A stretch of DNA of 38,065 nt from Clostridia bacterium (GCA_017560905.1 JAFZEA010000026.1:1-38065); one strand, 5' to 3'; counted from the stretch's first letter, positions 7,153 through 14,436 are shown. A program made the numbers and translations. The notes: generated by a model from the sequence alone, not told the origin.

Positions 7153-7424
7153 TTATTTGTAAGAGCTGCTCTTGGCATCCTCAAAGGAAACCTCGCCCAG
7201 ATACTTCTCAGGCTCCGGTCCTACATGGCGGCACATATCAAACATTTCGGCCACGGTGTTGATGTTGACGTCAATGCCGTAGAGATCGCTGAGCATCAGC
7301 ACGTCGGTGATGATGGCGCTTTCTTCTTTGGTGAATCCAAACTTCTCGAAACAATCCTAGCAAAATGTTTCCAACTGCTCGCAGGTATATCTTATGTATC
7401 TGCTTGCTATTGTGTTTTCCTCCT
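7153..7424 (-). pseudogene. Remnant of an Ldh-family (malate/lactate/ureidoglycolate) oxidoreductase gene
   Basis: Read on the minus strand, a good ribosome site AGGAGGA (7418-7424) is followed 7 bases later by ATA (7408-7410) where a start codon should be. One frame then reads RYIRYTCEQLETFC, a TAG stop, DCFEKFGFTKEESAIITDV, and LMLSDLYGID. This is the typical N-terminus of the Ldh_2 family of NAD(P)-dependent dehydrogenases. It then runs straight into VNINTVAEMFDMCRHVG and a tail ending SSSYK with TAA at 7153-7155, which I read as the family's C-terminus. So the start codon is lost, there is one nonsense codon, and most of the gene (family size about 330-360 residues) is deleted in frame. 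Confidence 0.75.
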
Positions 7425-7643
7425 GGAATTGTTTACTGATATTTTACCATATATTTTAACAAAAATCTACAGTTTTTGGCCAAAAATTCTTAAAAGTTTG
7501 TATTATATTTAGTAAAAAAATAATCAAATAAATTAAAAAAATATATTGAATAATAATGTACTCTATGTTAAAATTAATATGTATTGGTACATATACTTTT
7601 GGTACTTGTTCCGATTCAATCCAGAATGAAGGAGGTTAGTAAC
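7425..7643. other. AT-rich intergenic region with peptide promoter
   Basis: A strongly AT-rich stretch with no coding sequence. It separates the decayed oxidoreductase from the peptide locus and holds the peptide promoter (7546-7574). Its leader part contains TTGGTAC twice (7579-7610 area), a possible regulator site of unknown meaning. Confidence 0.6.
7546..7574 (+). promoter_or_regulatory. Sigma-A-type promoter of the peptide locus
   Basis: TTGAAT (7546-7551) and TAAAAT (7569-7574) separated by exactly 17 bases. The predicted leader is about 60 bases and ends in AAGGAGG, 8 bases before the peptide start. Confidence 0.7.
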
Positions 7644-7760
7644 ATGTTCGTAGCACCTGAGTATGAAGTAGTTCTGTTCGCTGCTGCTGATATCTGCACC
7701 GCCAGTGAAGACTATAATCCCAGCAAGCCCTATGAGACTCCTGAAGATACCCTCGACTAA
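7644..7760 (+). CDS. 38-residue putative precursor peptide
   Basis: A short gene with an excellent ribosome site (AAGGAGG at 7629-7635) and its own promoter. The first half is MFVAPEYEVVLF, then AAADICTASED. The second half is acidic and proline-rich, YNPSKPYETPEDTLD. The layout, a hydrophobic-and-acidic leader-like N-terminus, a small-residue stretch with one cysteine (C18), then a distinct tail, resembles ribosomally made peptide precursors. There is no signal peptide. The next genes include a PqqD-like leader-binding protein, a kinase and a peptidase, which supports a precursor role. A modified residue cannot be named; T32 and T36 are candidates for a kinase. Other options are a small regulator or a structural microprotein. 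Confidence 0.75.
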   Translation: MFVAPEYEVVLFAAADICTASEDYNPSKPYETPEDTLD

Positions 7761-7774
7761 TTTTTAGTTAGGGT

Positions 7775-7796
7775 CCCCCGCCCCGAAGGGCGGGGG
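7775..7796 (+). terminator. GC-rich hairpin after the peptide gene (possible partial terminator or RNA stabiliser)
   Basis: CCCCCGCCC (7775-7783), loop CGAA, GGGCGGGGG (7788-7796): a perfect 9-bp all-GC stem 14 bases after the peptide stop. No T-run follows at once, so it may block decay of the peptide transcript or attenuate read-through. A second stem GCGGC/GCCGC at 7820-7832 follows a T6 run. Confidence 0.7.
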
Positions 7797-7866
7797 GAGC
7801 CATCTTCCAAAGCTTTTTTGCGGCTCGGCCGCTTTAGTATATTTATAGATAATAGGAAATCCGAAT

Positions 7867-8310
7867 ATGAATAAAAAAAATTTATCGATCCTGTGCATTT
7901 TCATTGTGTTGCTCCTTTCTCTTTGTGCCTGCACTGACGGCGGTGAGCAACCGCAGGGTACTCCCAACGGTACGACGAGTGCCACCGACAGCTCTTCCGA
8001 GGGAAAAGCAGAGTCCGATAGCGATACAACACATAATTCAAATTCTGCCGCAAATCCTGATGAAACCGTCGGGGCGGAGGATAATGATAAAACTGTTTCG
8101 AAGGATAACACGGCACCCGACGCTCAGATAGAGCTGCCCTCTTCCATTACGAATCAGTTGCCCGACAACCAACCGTATGAAACGCCTGAGGATGATCTTA
8201 CGGACGATTATGAGGAGTCCTTACCTCCTGCGGAAGACACGCCTGAATTTGATGAGACGGAGGATTATGATCCCAATGCTCCGCTGATCTTGCCCGAAGA
8301 CGTATTATGA
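7867..8310 (+). CDS. Acidic low-complexity lipoprotein with a peptide-like C-terminal tail
   Basis: A 147-residue predicted lipoprotein. Residues 1-21 are a lysine-tipped hydrophobic signal sequence, and the lipobox L-C-A-C puts the lipidated cysteine at C22. The rest is unstructured-looking and rich in D, E, S, T, N and P, with few hydrophobic residues. Two segments resemble the end of the 38-residue peptide encoded upstream: PYETPED at 103-109 is identical, and the last 16 residues (EDYDPNAPLILPEDVL) align without gaps with peptide residues 22-37, nine being identical. It is expected to sit outside the membrane. I do not recognise a family. It starts at an ATG with a modest AGGAA site. Confidence 0.85.
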   Translation: MNKKNLSILCIFIVLLLSLCACTDGGEQPQGTPNGTTSATDSSSEGKAESDSDTTHNSNSAANPDETVGAEDNDKTVSKDNTAPDAQIELPSSITNQLPDNQPYETPEDDLTDDYEESLPPAEDTPEFDETEDYDPNAPLILPEDVL

Positions 8311-8318
8311 GGTGAACT

Positions 8319-9044
8319 GTGGCTTTATATCTTTTTGCGGACTATGTAGTCGACGTTCAGAGTCGATATGAAGAATATATGCAGTCGATATGCGCGGATT
8401 ATCTCTATCACGGCGATGCAAAACCGGATATTACCGTCAGAGTGACCGACGAAGAAATGGCAAAGGAGTTTGCCGACGCTTCGGATGACAAAACACCGGA
8501 ATATATCGAATACATTTGTACCTATCGCAATCTGTGCTTGCAGCTGTTGGAAAAGGATGCATTTTTATTTCACGGCAGTACCATTGCCTGCGACGGTCAC
8601 GGCATTATTTTTACTGCGCAGAGCGGCGTGGGTAAGACCACACATACTAAGATATGGTGGCAGCTTTTTGGCAAGGAAAAGATTACCATTATCAACGGTG
8701 ACAAGCCGATCATCCGTTTCAAGGAGGACGGCAAGGCCTATGCCTACGGCACCCCCTGGGCGGGAAAAGAGAATTACCGTGTCAATGACAAGGTGCAGGT
8801 CACCGATCTCTGTTTTATCGAGCGGTGCGAAACCGTTTCGGTAGAAAGAGCGGATAAGTCCAAATATATTGACTTTGTTTTAAATCAGGTGTTACATCCT
8901 GCTGATCCTATGCTTGCCATCAAGCAGCTTGAGCTGTTGGACAGATTTCTTTCTGCGTGCAATTTATGGGTCATTAAATGTAACATTTCAAGACAAGCAG
9001 GCGAAATGGCCTACAATACTATTATTGGAGGAACAAAAAAATGA
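8319..9044 (+). CDS. HprK/PEPCK-like P-loop kinase of a peptide locus
   Basis: A 241-residue P-loop protein of the HPr kinase/PEP carboxykinase-like fold. FLFHGSTIACDGHGIIF leads into a Walker A loop AQSGVGKTTHT (P-loop at about 100-107), and INGDKP (D128) supplies a metal-binding acidic residue. Relatives act as peptide or protein serine kinases; in some lasso peptide clusters such HprK-like enzymes phosphorylate the precursor's C-terminus. It starts at a GTG directly after GAGGTGA, 8 bases past the lipoprotein stop, and overlaps the PqqD-like gene by 4 bases. The substrate is unknown; the small peptide and the lipoprotein tail are the natural candidates. The N-terminal 80 residues match nothing I recognise. 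Confidence 0.82.
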   Translation: MALYLFADYVVDVQSRYEEYMQSICADYLYHGDAKPDITVRVTDEEMAKEFADASDDKTPEYIEYICTYRNLCLQLLEKDAFLFHGSTIACDGHGIIFTAQSGVGKTTHTKIWWQLFGKEKITIINGDKPIIRFKEDGKAYAYGTPWAGKENYRVNDKVQVTDLCFIERCETVSVERADKSKYIDFVLNQVLHPADPMLAIKQLELLDRFLSACNLWVIKCNISRQAGEMAYNTIIGGTKK

Positions 9045-9310
9045 AACTCAAGTACGAATTTGTAATCAGAAAAGTAGGCGGTACCGCCGTAGCTATGGCT
9101 GTCGGTACTGACAATGTCGCATTCAACGGCATGGTAAAGCTCAATACCACTGCTGAATTTATTTTTTCTATGCTCAATGCGGGAGAAACCACTATGGATG
9201 ACATCGTCGCCGCAATGGTCAAGGAATACGATATTGATGAAAATACCGCTCGAGATGCGGCTGAATCCTTTATCGGCGGCCTGCGTGGCGACGGTCTGAT
9301 CGCAGAGTAA
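9041..9310 (+). CDS. PqqD-family (RRE-like) protein
   Basis: An 89-residue stand-alone PqqD-like protein. PqqD folds are winged helix-turn-helix modules that bind the leader of a ribosomally made peptide and bring it to the modifying enzyme. Family features seen are an N-terminal beta-hairpin region (VIRKVGGTAVAMAVG), MVKLNTTAEFIFSML in place of the usual LNxTGxxIWxLL, and an acidic helical end DDIVAAMVKEYDI ... FIGGLRGDGLI. It overlaps the kinase gene (ATGA) and the peptidase gene (one base), so the three are translated together. The likely ligand is the N-terminal half of the 38-residue peptide. Confidence 0.88.
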   Translation: MKLKYEFVIRKVGGTAVAMAVGTDNVAFNGMVKLNTTAEFIFSMLNAGETTMDDIVAAMVKEYDIDENTARDAAESFIGGLRGDGLIAE

Positions 9311-9738
9311 TGCAAACGGTCGAATCCATTCTGGAGCGTGACGGGGTATTTACCCGTATGGCCAAGGGGCATAGTATGTACCCTATGATCCGCAGTTGCA
9401 GAGACCAGATCATAGTGGAAAAGCTCACCCGTGCGCCCAAACTTTACGAAGTGGTACTGTATAAGAGAGAGTGCGGCACCTATACCTTGCATCGTGTTAT
9501 CCGTAAAAAGGGTGATGTATATATCATCTGGGGGGATAACTGCGATTATGTGGAGGAAATCGCCCTCGATCAGATCCTTGGCGTGCTCGTCGGGTTTTAT
9601 CGGGGCAACAAGTATATTGATTGTCGGAAAAACATTCTATATAAAATATACTCTGTTTCCTGGCGGTTTGTCCGTCCGTTTTATCGCTTGATTCGTCCTC
9701 TGGGCAGCAAGATTAAAAGAAAACTCAATCGTAAATAA
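9310..9738 (+). CDS. S24/S26-family peptidase without membrane anchor
   Basis: A 142-residue signal peptidase/LexA-like serine peptidase. The catalytic serine is S22 in GHSMYPMI. Further on, LHRVI (H61) and WGDNC (GDN at 75-77) match the blocks of the signal-peptidase type that uses a Ser-His pair; K52 (YKRE) is an alternative base of the bacterial Ser-Lys type. It lacks the N-terminal membrane helix of signal peptidases, and its last 30 residues are very basic. A cytosolic or membrane-surface protease that trims the peptide leader fits the neighbours, but this is inference. It ends the locus before a bidirectional terminator. Confidence 0.85.
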   Translation: MQTVESILERDGVFTRMAKGHSMYPMIRSCRDQIIVEKLTRAPKLYEVVLYKRECGTYTLHRVIRKKGDVYIIWGDNCDYVEEIALDQILGVLVGFYRGNKYIDCRKNILYKIYSVSWRFVRPFYRLIRPLGSKIKRKLNRK

Positions 9739-9742
9739 TAAG

Positions 9743-9787
9743 ACCACCGTTAAAACAAACTTCTCGGTTTGCTTTAACGGTGGTTTT
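9743..9787. terminator. Bidirectional terminator between the peptide locus and tmcAL
   Basis: ACCACCGTTAAA (9743-9754) pairs with TTTAACGGTGGT (9773-9784), with inner CAAAC/GTTTG and loop TTCTCG. A T-run follows on the plus strand. It ends the convergent genes on both sides. Confidence 0.85.
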
Positions 9788-9789
9788 GG

Positions 9790-10905
9790 TTACAATAAGG
9801 TTGGTGTTGTCAGATATTCCAGCCCCTTTTGCTTGGGGGTGGGGAGCAGGTACATATACAGGTCTGTCAGTCGGCTTTCATATTCCATCAAAGCCTGCGC
9901 TTCGGGCGACAGCTCTTTGACAGCGGCGCTTTTGGTGAGTATGGGCAGGGTTGGCGACATATCTTTGAGTAAGGCTTTTCCCTTGTCGTTGGCGCCCAAT
10001 ATACGGATATAGGCAGGCGCATCCGCATCGCACTCTCCAATAAACGCTTTGAGTGCGGTGCGCCGCAGTGAGGACAACGTGCAGCACTTTGTCTTGACCG
10101 CGGTCAACACCTCGTCCACGCTTTGAGCGCTTTGCACCGCTTTTTCAAAGCGACGTCCCACACCGTCGGGTGCCAGACGGTCCCAATCTTCGGTGCGCAG
10201 TCGGCGCAGAGCGAGCAACCACAGCAGATCGGTCTTGCCCTTGTCGGGGCTGATGGCTTTCTTATATAAATAATGAATGTTTTTGGGCGCGTATTTTCTA
10301 TAGGCTTTGGGGTTTTGCCGCAGGGCGGAGGCACTGCAATACTTTCCCTGCGCTCGGGTTTGGTCGTGACCGACTCCGATACGGGGCAGGGTGAAGATAT
10401 CATATTCCGGTGCGGCTTTGATGTATTCCAGTCCCAACATATTGTTGGGCGTATTTAGCGCATCTGCGGCATCGGGCAACAGCTCGGTGTATGCTCGGGT
10501 CAGGGCGCCTGCATAGGGGTATCCTTCTTTGCGGTATTTTTTGATAAGAGGGGAGAGATTGTTCTCTTTGACTGCTGCGAGTGCTTTGAGTTTATCTTTG
10601 ACCTCTCCCTCGGTGCCAAAGCACAGACGACCCTCCAGCCCCGTGGCCTTAATGATGCTGACGGCGCCGTGGGCAAACTGCTCTGCCTGCCCCATGGCAA
10701 AGGGGGCGGGTAATTCCAGCACCAGATCGGCGCCGCAGTTAAGAGCCATCTCTGCCCGTGTCCACTTGTCCGTATAGGCAAACTCGCCCCGCTGGGTAAC
10801 GTGACTGCTCATAATACAGATGTTGGGCGCATCAGGGAGGTTTTCCAACAAATAAGCATGCCCATTGTGGAAGGGATTAAATTCACAAATGATAAAATTA
10901 ACCAT
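9790..10905 (-). CDS. tmcAL: tRNA(Met) cytidine acetate ligase TmcAL
   Basis: A 371-residue protein of the YlbM/TmcAL family, which acetylates the wobble cytidine C34 of elongator tRNA-Met to ac4C using acetate and ATP. The nucleotidyltransferase motif is at the very start: ICEFNPFHNGH, with HNGH at residues 13-16. The following SSHVTQRGEFAYTDKWTRAEMAL and ADLVLELPAPF stretches are typical of the family. It is slightly shorter than the Bacillus enzyme. It is divergent from acetate kinase, another acetate-activating enzyme, with about 100 bases between the starts. Confidence 0.92.
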   Translation of the reverse strand: MVNFIICEFNPFHNGHAYLLENLPDAPNICIMSSHVTQRGEFAYTDKWTRAEMALNCGADLVLELPAPFAMGQAEQFAHGAVSIIKATGLEGRLCFGTEGEVKDKLKALAAVKENNLSPLIKKYRKEGYPYAGALTRAYTELLPDAADALNTPNNMLGLEYIKAAPEYDIFTLPRIGVGHDQTRAQGKYCSASALRQNPKAYRKYAPKNIHYLYKKAISPDKGKTDLLWLLALRRLRTEDWDRLAPDGVGRRFEKAVQSAQSVDEVLTAVKTKCCTLSSLRRTALKAFIGECDADAPAYIRILGANDKGKALLKDMSPTLPILTKSAAVKELSPEAQALMEYESRLTDLYMYLLPTPKQKGLEYLTTPTLL

Positions 10906-10934
10906 TTTTTTGCCTGCCTTTACTACAAAAGTAC

Positions 10935-10963
10935 TTGCAACTGCGATATTTATATTATATAAT
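10935..10963 (+). promoter_or_regulatory. Sigma-A promoter of ackA
   Basis: TTGCAA (10935-10940) and TATAAT (10958-10963) with a 17-base spacer. A strong site TTGGAGGAT precedes the ackA start. Confidence 0.8.
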
Positions 10964-11009
10964 ATGTCGTGGTAAATTAAAAGAAAAACTTTTTTGGAGG
11001 ATATAAAAT

Positions 11010-12206
11010 ATGAAAATTCTGGTTATCAATGCCGGCAGTTCTTCTCTGAAATATCAGCTTTTTGATATGACAGACCACTCTGTTCTGGCAAAGGGTCAGT
11101 GTGAGCGTATCACCGTAGACGGCGCTTTCAAGCACGTTGCAGGTGATAAGGAGATCAAGATGGAAGTGGATCTCCCCAATCACAAAAAGGCCATTGAGTT
11201 GGTACTTAAGTATCTGACCGATGCGGAGTACGGCGTTATCGAAAACATTTCTGACATCTCTGCTGTGGGTCACCGCGTTGTTAACGGCGGCGAAATTTTC
11301 CCTGAGAGCTGTATTATGAACGAAGAGAAGATTCAGACACTAGATTCTCTTACCGAGTTTGCCCCCCTGCACAATCCGCCTGCCGTTACCGGTATTCGTG
11401 CCTGTATCGAGGTTATGGGCGAGAGCATTCCGCAGGTTTGTGTATTTGACACTTCTTTCCATCAAACAATGCCCAAGGTTGCCAGTGTTTATGCACTGCC
11501 CTATGAGTTTTATGAAAAACACGGTATCCGCCGTTTTGGCGCTCACGGTACCTCTCATAAGTATGTTGCTGCCAAGTGCGCTGAGATGATGGGCAAGGAT
11601 CCCTCTGAACTCAAGATCGTTACCTGCCACCTGGGTAATGGTTCCTCCATTACTGCGGTTGACGGCGGTAAGTGTGTGGACACCTCTATGGGCTTTACAC
11701 CTTTGGCAGGTCTGCTGATGGGTACCCGTTGCGGTGACATCGATCCCGCCATTCTGCCCTTTATTATGAAGAAGTTTAACATTTCTGTTGACGAGATCAG
11801 CGATTTCCTCAACAAAAAGTGTGGTGTACTGGGTCTGAGCGGCGTGTCCAGCGACTTCCGTGATCTGGAAGCTGCAGCCGCTGAAGGCAACGACCGTGCA
11901 CAGCTGGCACTGGATATGTTCAATTATCAGGTTAAGAAATACATCGGTTCCTACGCTGCCGCAATGGGCGGTCTGGATGCTGTTGTATTTACCGCCGGTG
12001 TCGGTGAGAACAACCCCATTCTGCGTGAGGAGATCTGCACCGATCTGGCTTATATGGGCTTTGATTTTGACAGCGAGGCCAATAAGGTTCGTGGTAAAGC
12101 CGCCAAGATCACCAAGGATGGTAGCCGTGTGGCTGCATTTGTCATTCCCACCAACGAGGAGCTGGCCATCGCACTGGATACCCAGATGCTGGTCGAAGGA
12201 AAGTAA
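11010..12206 (+). CDS. ackA: Acetate kinase
   Basis: A full-length 398-residue acetate kinase, which interconverts acetyl phosphate plus ADP and acetate plus ATP, the ATP-yielding step of acetate fermentation. The ASKHA-fold landmarks are present: LVINAGSSSLKYQ (N7), VGHRVVNGG, FDTSFHQTMP, RRFGAHGTSHKYV, CHLGNGSSI, and the C-terminal FTAGVGENNPILRE and PTNEELAIA. No phosphotransacetylase gene is adjacent, so pta must be elsewhere. It is a single-gene unit with its own promoter and terminator. Confidence 0.98.
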   Translation: MKILVINAGSSSLKYQLFDMTDHSVLAKGQCERITVDGAFKHVAGDKEIKMEVDLPNHKKAIELVLKYLTDAEYGVIENISDISAVGHRVVNGGEIFPESCIMNEEKIQTLDSLTEFAPLHNPPAVTGIRACIEVMGESIPQVCVFDTSFHQTMPKVASVYALPYEFYEKHGIRRFGAHGTSHKYVAAKCAEMMGKDPSELKIVTCHLGNGSSITAVDGGKCVDTSMGFTPLAGLLMGTRCGDIDPAILPFIMKKFNISVDEISDFLNKKCGVLGLSGVSSDFRDLEAAAAEGNDRAQLALDMFNYQVKKYIGSYAAAMGGLDAVVFTAGVGENNPILREEICTDLAYMGFDFDSEANKVRGKAAKITKDGSRVAAFVIPTNEELAIALDTQMLVEGK

Positions 12207-12209
12207 TTG

Positions 12210-12238
12210 AAAGACCTGCGGTATACCGCAGGTCTTTT
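12210..12238 (+). terminator. Terminator of ackA
   Basis: AAGACCTGCGG (12211-12221), loop TATA, CCGCAGGTCTT (12226-12236) followed by a T-run. Confidence 0.9.
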
Positions 12239-12312
12239 TCTATATTTTGTCTTAATCACAAGATTTTTTATCTAAAAAAGCAAATTAGGTCCGATTTTTT
12301 CCAAAGTTTGTC

Positions 12313-12341
12313 TTGCAATCACTGCAATACTCTTTTATAAT
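12313..12341 (+). promoter_or_regulatory. Sigma-A promoter of the sugar operon
   Basis: TTGCAA (12313-12318), 17-base spacer and TATAAT (12336-12341). It is followed by TATGGAGGAAAAC before the first gene. The -35 box has the same sequence as that of ackA. Confidence 0.75.
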
Positions 12342-12374
12342 AATATATATAATACTTTATGGAGGAAAACAAAA

Positions 12375-13340
12375 ATGAAAATAGGCGTTTTTACTGCACT
12401 GTTCCGTGATCGTTCCTTTGAAGATATGTGTAAGTATCTGAATTCTTTGGGCGTTGAGGCCATCGAGCTGGCCTGCGGCGGCACCACAGGTGATCATCAC
12501 ACCGATCCGCTGACCATTATGGATCACCCTGAGAAGATTCAGGCGATGAAGGATACTATGGCTAAGTACAATCTGGTGGCTTCTGCCGTATCCTGCCACG
12601 GAAACCCCGTACACCCCAACAAGGAAATTGCCAATAGCTATCACGAGGAGTTCAAGGGCGCCATTCTGTTTGCCGAAGCGATGGGCGTAGATACCGTTAT
12701 CGGTTTCTCAGGCTGCCCCGGTGACTGTGACAACAGCCAGTATCCCAACTGGGTCACCTGCCGCTGGCCCAATGATTTTGTTAAGATTTTGGACTATCAG
12801 TGGGATATCGTTATCAAATACTGGAAAGAGATGAAGGTATTTGCCGAAGCCCACGGTATCAAAAAGATTGCCTTTGAAATGCATCCCGGTTTTGTGGTCT
12901 ACAATCCTCAGACCCTGCTTCGCCTGCGTGAGGCTGTCGGTGATATCATTGGTGCCAATTTCGATCCCTCTCATCTGTATTGGCAGGGAATCGATCCCGT
13001 ATATGCGATCAAAGAGCTCAAAGGAGCCATTCATCACTTCCATGCCAAGGACGTTTACCTTGACGAAGAAGAGATTAAGAAAAACGGCGTTCTGGACACC
13101 GGCGATTTTGCAGATCTTGCTTCCCGTCGTTGGTACTTCCGTTCCTTGGGCTACGGCCACGATATGAAGGATTGGAAGGATATGATGAGCGCACTGCGTC
13201 TGGCGGGTTATGACGGCGCCATCTCCATTGAGCATGAGGATGCTATGATGAGTACCGAGGAAGGTCTGGAGAAGGCTGTAGCGGTACTTAAAGAAGTTGT
13301 TATGAAGGATCCTGTTCAGACCGACGTGTTCTGGGCATGA
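12375..13340 (+). CDS. Sugar phosphate isomerase/epimerase (xylose isomerase-like TIM barrel)
   Basis: A 321-residue AP-endonuclease-2/xylose-isomerase-like TIM barrel. Features are the starting strand MKIGVFTALF, GVEAIELACGG, IAFEMHPGFVVYNP (catalytic glutamate and histidine), GANFDPSHLYWQGIDP (metal-binding aspartate and histidine), HFHAKDVYLD and GAISIEHEDAMM (final glutamate). Such enzymes isomerise or epimerise keto sugars, inositols or oxidised sugars. It is followed after 22 bases by a Gfo/Idh/MocA dehydrogenase and then a ROK kinase, so it belongs to a route handling an oxidised or unusual sugar. The substrate cannot be told. Confidence 0.9.
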   Translation: MKIGVFTALFRDRSFEDMCKYLNSLGVEAIELACGGTTGDHHTDPLTIMDHPEKIQAMKDTMAKYNLVASAVSCHGNPVHPNKEIANSYHEEFKGAILFAEAMGVDTVIGFSGCPGDCDNSQYPNWVTCRWPNDFVKILDYQWDIVIKYWKEMKVFAEAHGIKKIAFEMHPGFVVYNPQTLLRLREAVGDIIGANFDPSHLYWQGIDPVYAIKELKGAIHHFHAKDVYLDEEEIKKNGVLDTGDFADLASRRWYFRSLGYGHDMKDWKDMMSALRLAGYDGAISIEHEDAMMSTEEGLEKAVAVLKEVVMKDPVQTDVFWA

Positions 13341-13362
13341 TGTATTAGCGAGGTAGAGTTCA

Positions 13363-14424
13363 ATGAATTTCACGATGGGTATTCTGGGATTTGGCGGTAT
13401 TGCCAAATTTCATTACAAGGTGTTGGCGGAAAAAATTCCGCAGATCACCATCAAAGGTGCCTATGACATCAATGCCGAAAAGAATGAGAGTATTCTTGAG
13501 CACGGACTGCTTGTTTATCCCGATGCTGACAGTTTGCTCTCTGATGCCGATATCGATCTGGTGTTGATTTCCACGCCCAACAATTTTCACAAGGATTATG
13601 CCATCCGTGCTATGCGTGCCGGCAAACACGTTCTGTGTGAGAAGCCCTGTATGCTCAGCTCTGAGGATTTGGAGGAAGTACTGGCAGTTGCAAAGGAAAC
13701 GGGTAAGATCTTTACCGTTCACCAGAATCGCCGTTGGGATAGAGATTATCTGCTCATCAAGCAGGTGCTGCAAGAGGGGACGATCGGAAAACCCTTCTTT
13801 ATCGAAAGCCGTGTCAACGGTGCCAGAGGTGTACCCGGTGACTGGAGATGCGTCAAGGAAGCGGGCGGCGGCATGATGTATGACTGGGGCGTGCATCTGA
13901 TCGATCAGATTCTGCAACTTTTTGACTGCCCCATTACCGAACTCTATTGTCAGATGTTCAATCTTAAATATCCCGAAGTAGACGACAACTTCAAATTGTC
14001 TATGAAATTTGAAAACGGTACTTGTGTTATGATCGAGGTCGGAACCTTCCACTTTATTAAAGCACCCCGTTGGTTGGTGCACTGCGACGGTGGTGCAATG
14101 AAGATCGAAGATTGGGGTAGCGGCGTGGATGTCGTTAAGGAGCTGGATACCACGATGGATTGGCAGGAGAGCGTTGTATACACCGCTGCCGGCCCCACTC
14201 GCACCATGGCGGCCCGTCCCGACGGTACCACAGAAGATTTTCATATTGACATAGCTGAGGAAAAGACCAATTATAAACTGTACGAGATGCTCATCGAGGG
14301 TATGGAAACCGGCGATTATTCCAAGGTAGCTGTACAACCCGACGAGGTTCGCCGTTCCACTCGTGTTATGGAAGCGGCCTTCCGTTCTGCAAGAGAGGGC
14401 ATCCTGATTAAAGAAAATATTTAA
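13363..14424 (+). CDS. Gfo/Idh/MocA family NAD(P)-dependent oxidoreductase
   Basis: A 353-residue sugar or cyclitol dehydrogenase. The Rossmann fold begins TMGILGFGGIAKFHYK with the GFGGIA dinucleotide loop, followed by STPNNFHKDYAIRAMRAGKHVLCEKP, where the EKP lysine is characteristic. The catalytic-type motif in the second domain is GGGMMYDWGVHLIDQ (aspartate and histidine). Family members oxidise sugar hydroxyls at C1, C3 or inositol positions. It lies between the TIM-barrel isomerase and the ROK kinase in one operon, so the three products probably act in sequence on one imported substrate. No transporter gene is in the operon. Confidence 0.93.
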   Translation: MNFTMGILGFGGIAKFHYKVLAEKIPQITIKGAYDINAEKNESILEHGLLVYPDADSLLSDADIDLVLISTPNNFHKDYAIRAMRAGKHVLCEKPCMLSSEDLEEVLAVAKETGKIFTVHQNRRWDRDYLLIKQVLQEGTIGKPFFIESRVNGARGVPGDWRCVKEAGGGMMYDWGVHLIDQILQLFDCPITELYCQMFNLKYPEVDDNFKLSMKFENGTCVMIEVGTFHFIKAPRWLVHCDGGAMKIEDWGSGVDVVKELDTTMDWQESVVYTAAGPTRTMAARPDGTTEDFHIDIAEEKTNYKLYEMLIEGMETGDYSKVAVQPDEVRRSTRVMEAAFRSAREGILIKENI

Positions 14425-14436
14425 GGGAGTTTTGCT

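Noticed and set aside
7644-9738. Classical lasso peptide, lanthipeptide or sactipeptide cluster
   Set aside because: No lasso cyclase or B-type protease pair, LanM/LanB/LanC-like enzyme, radical SAM protein or ABC exporter is present in the window next to the peptide.
12239-12374. Riboswitch or T-box before the sugar operon
   Set aside because: The leader after the promoter is only about 25 bases long and no conserved aptamer or T-box sequence is visible.
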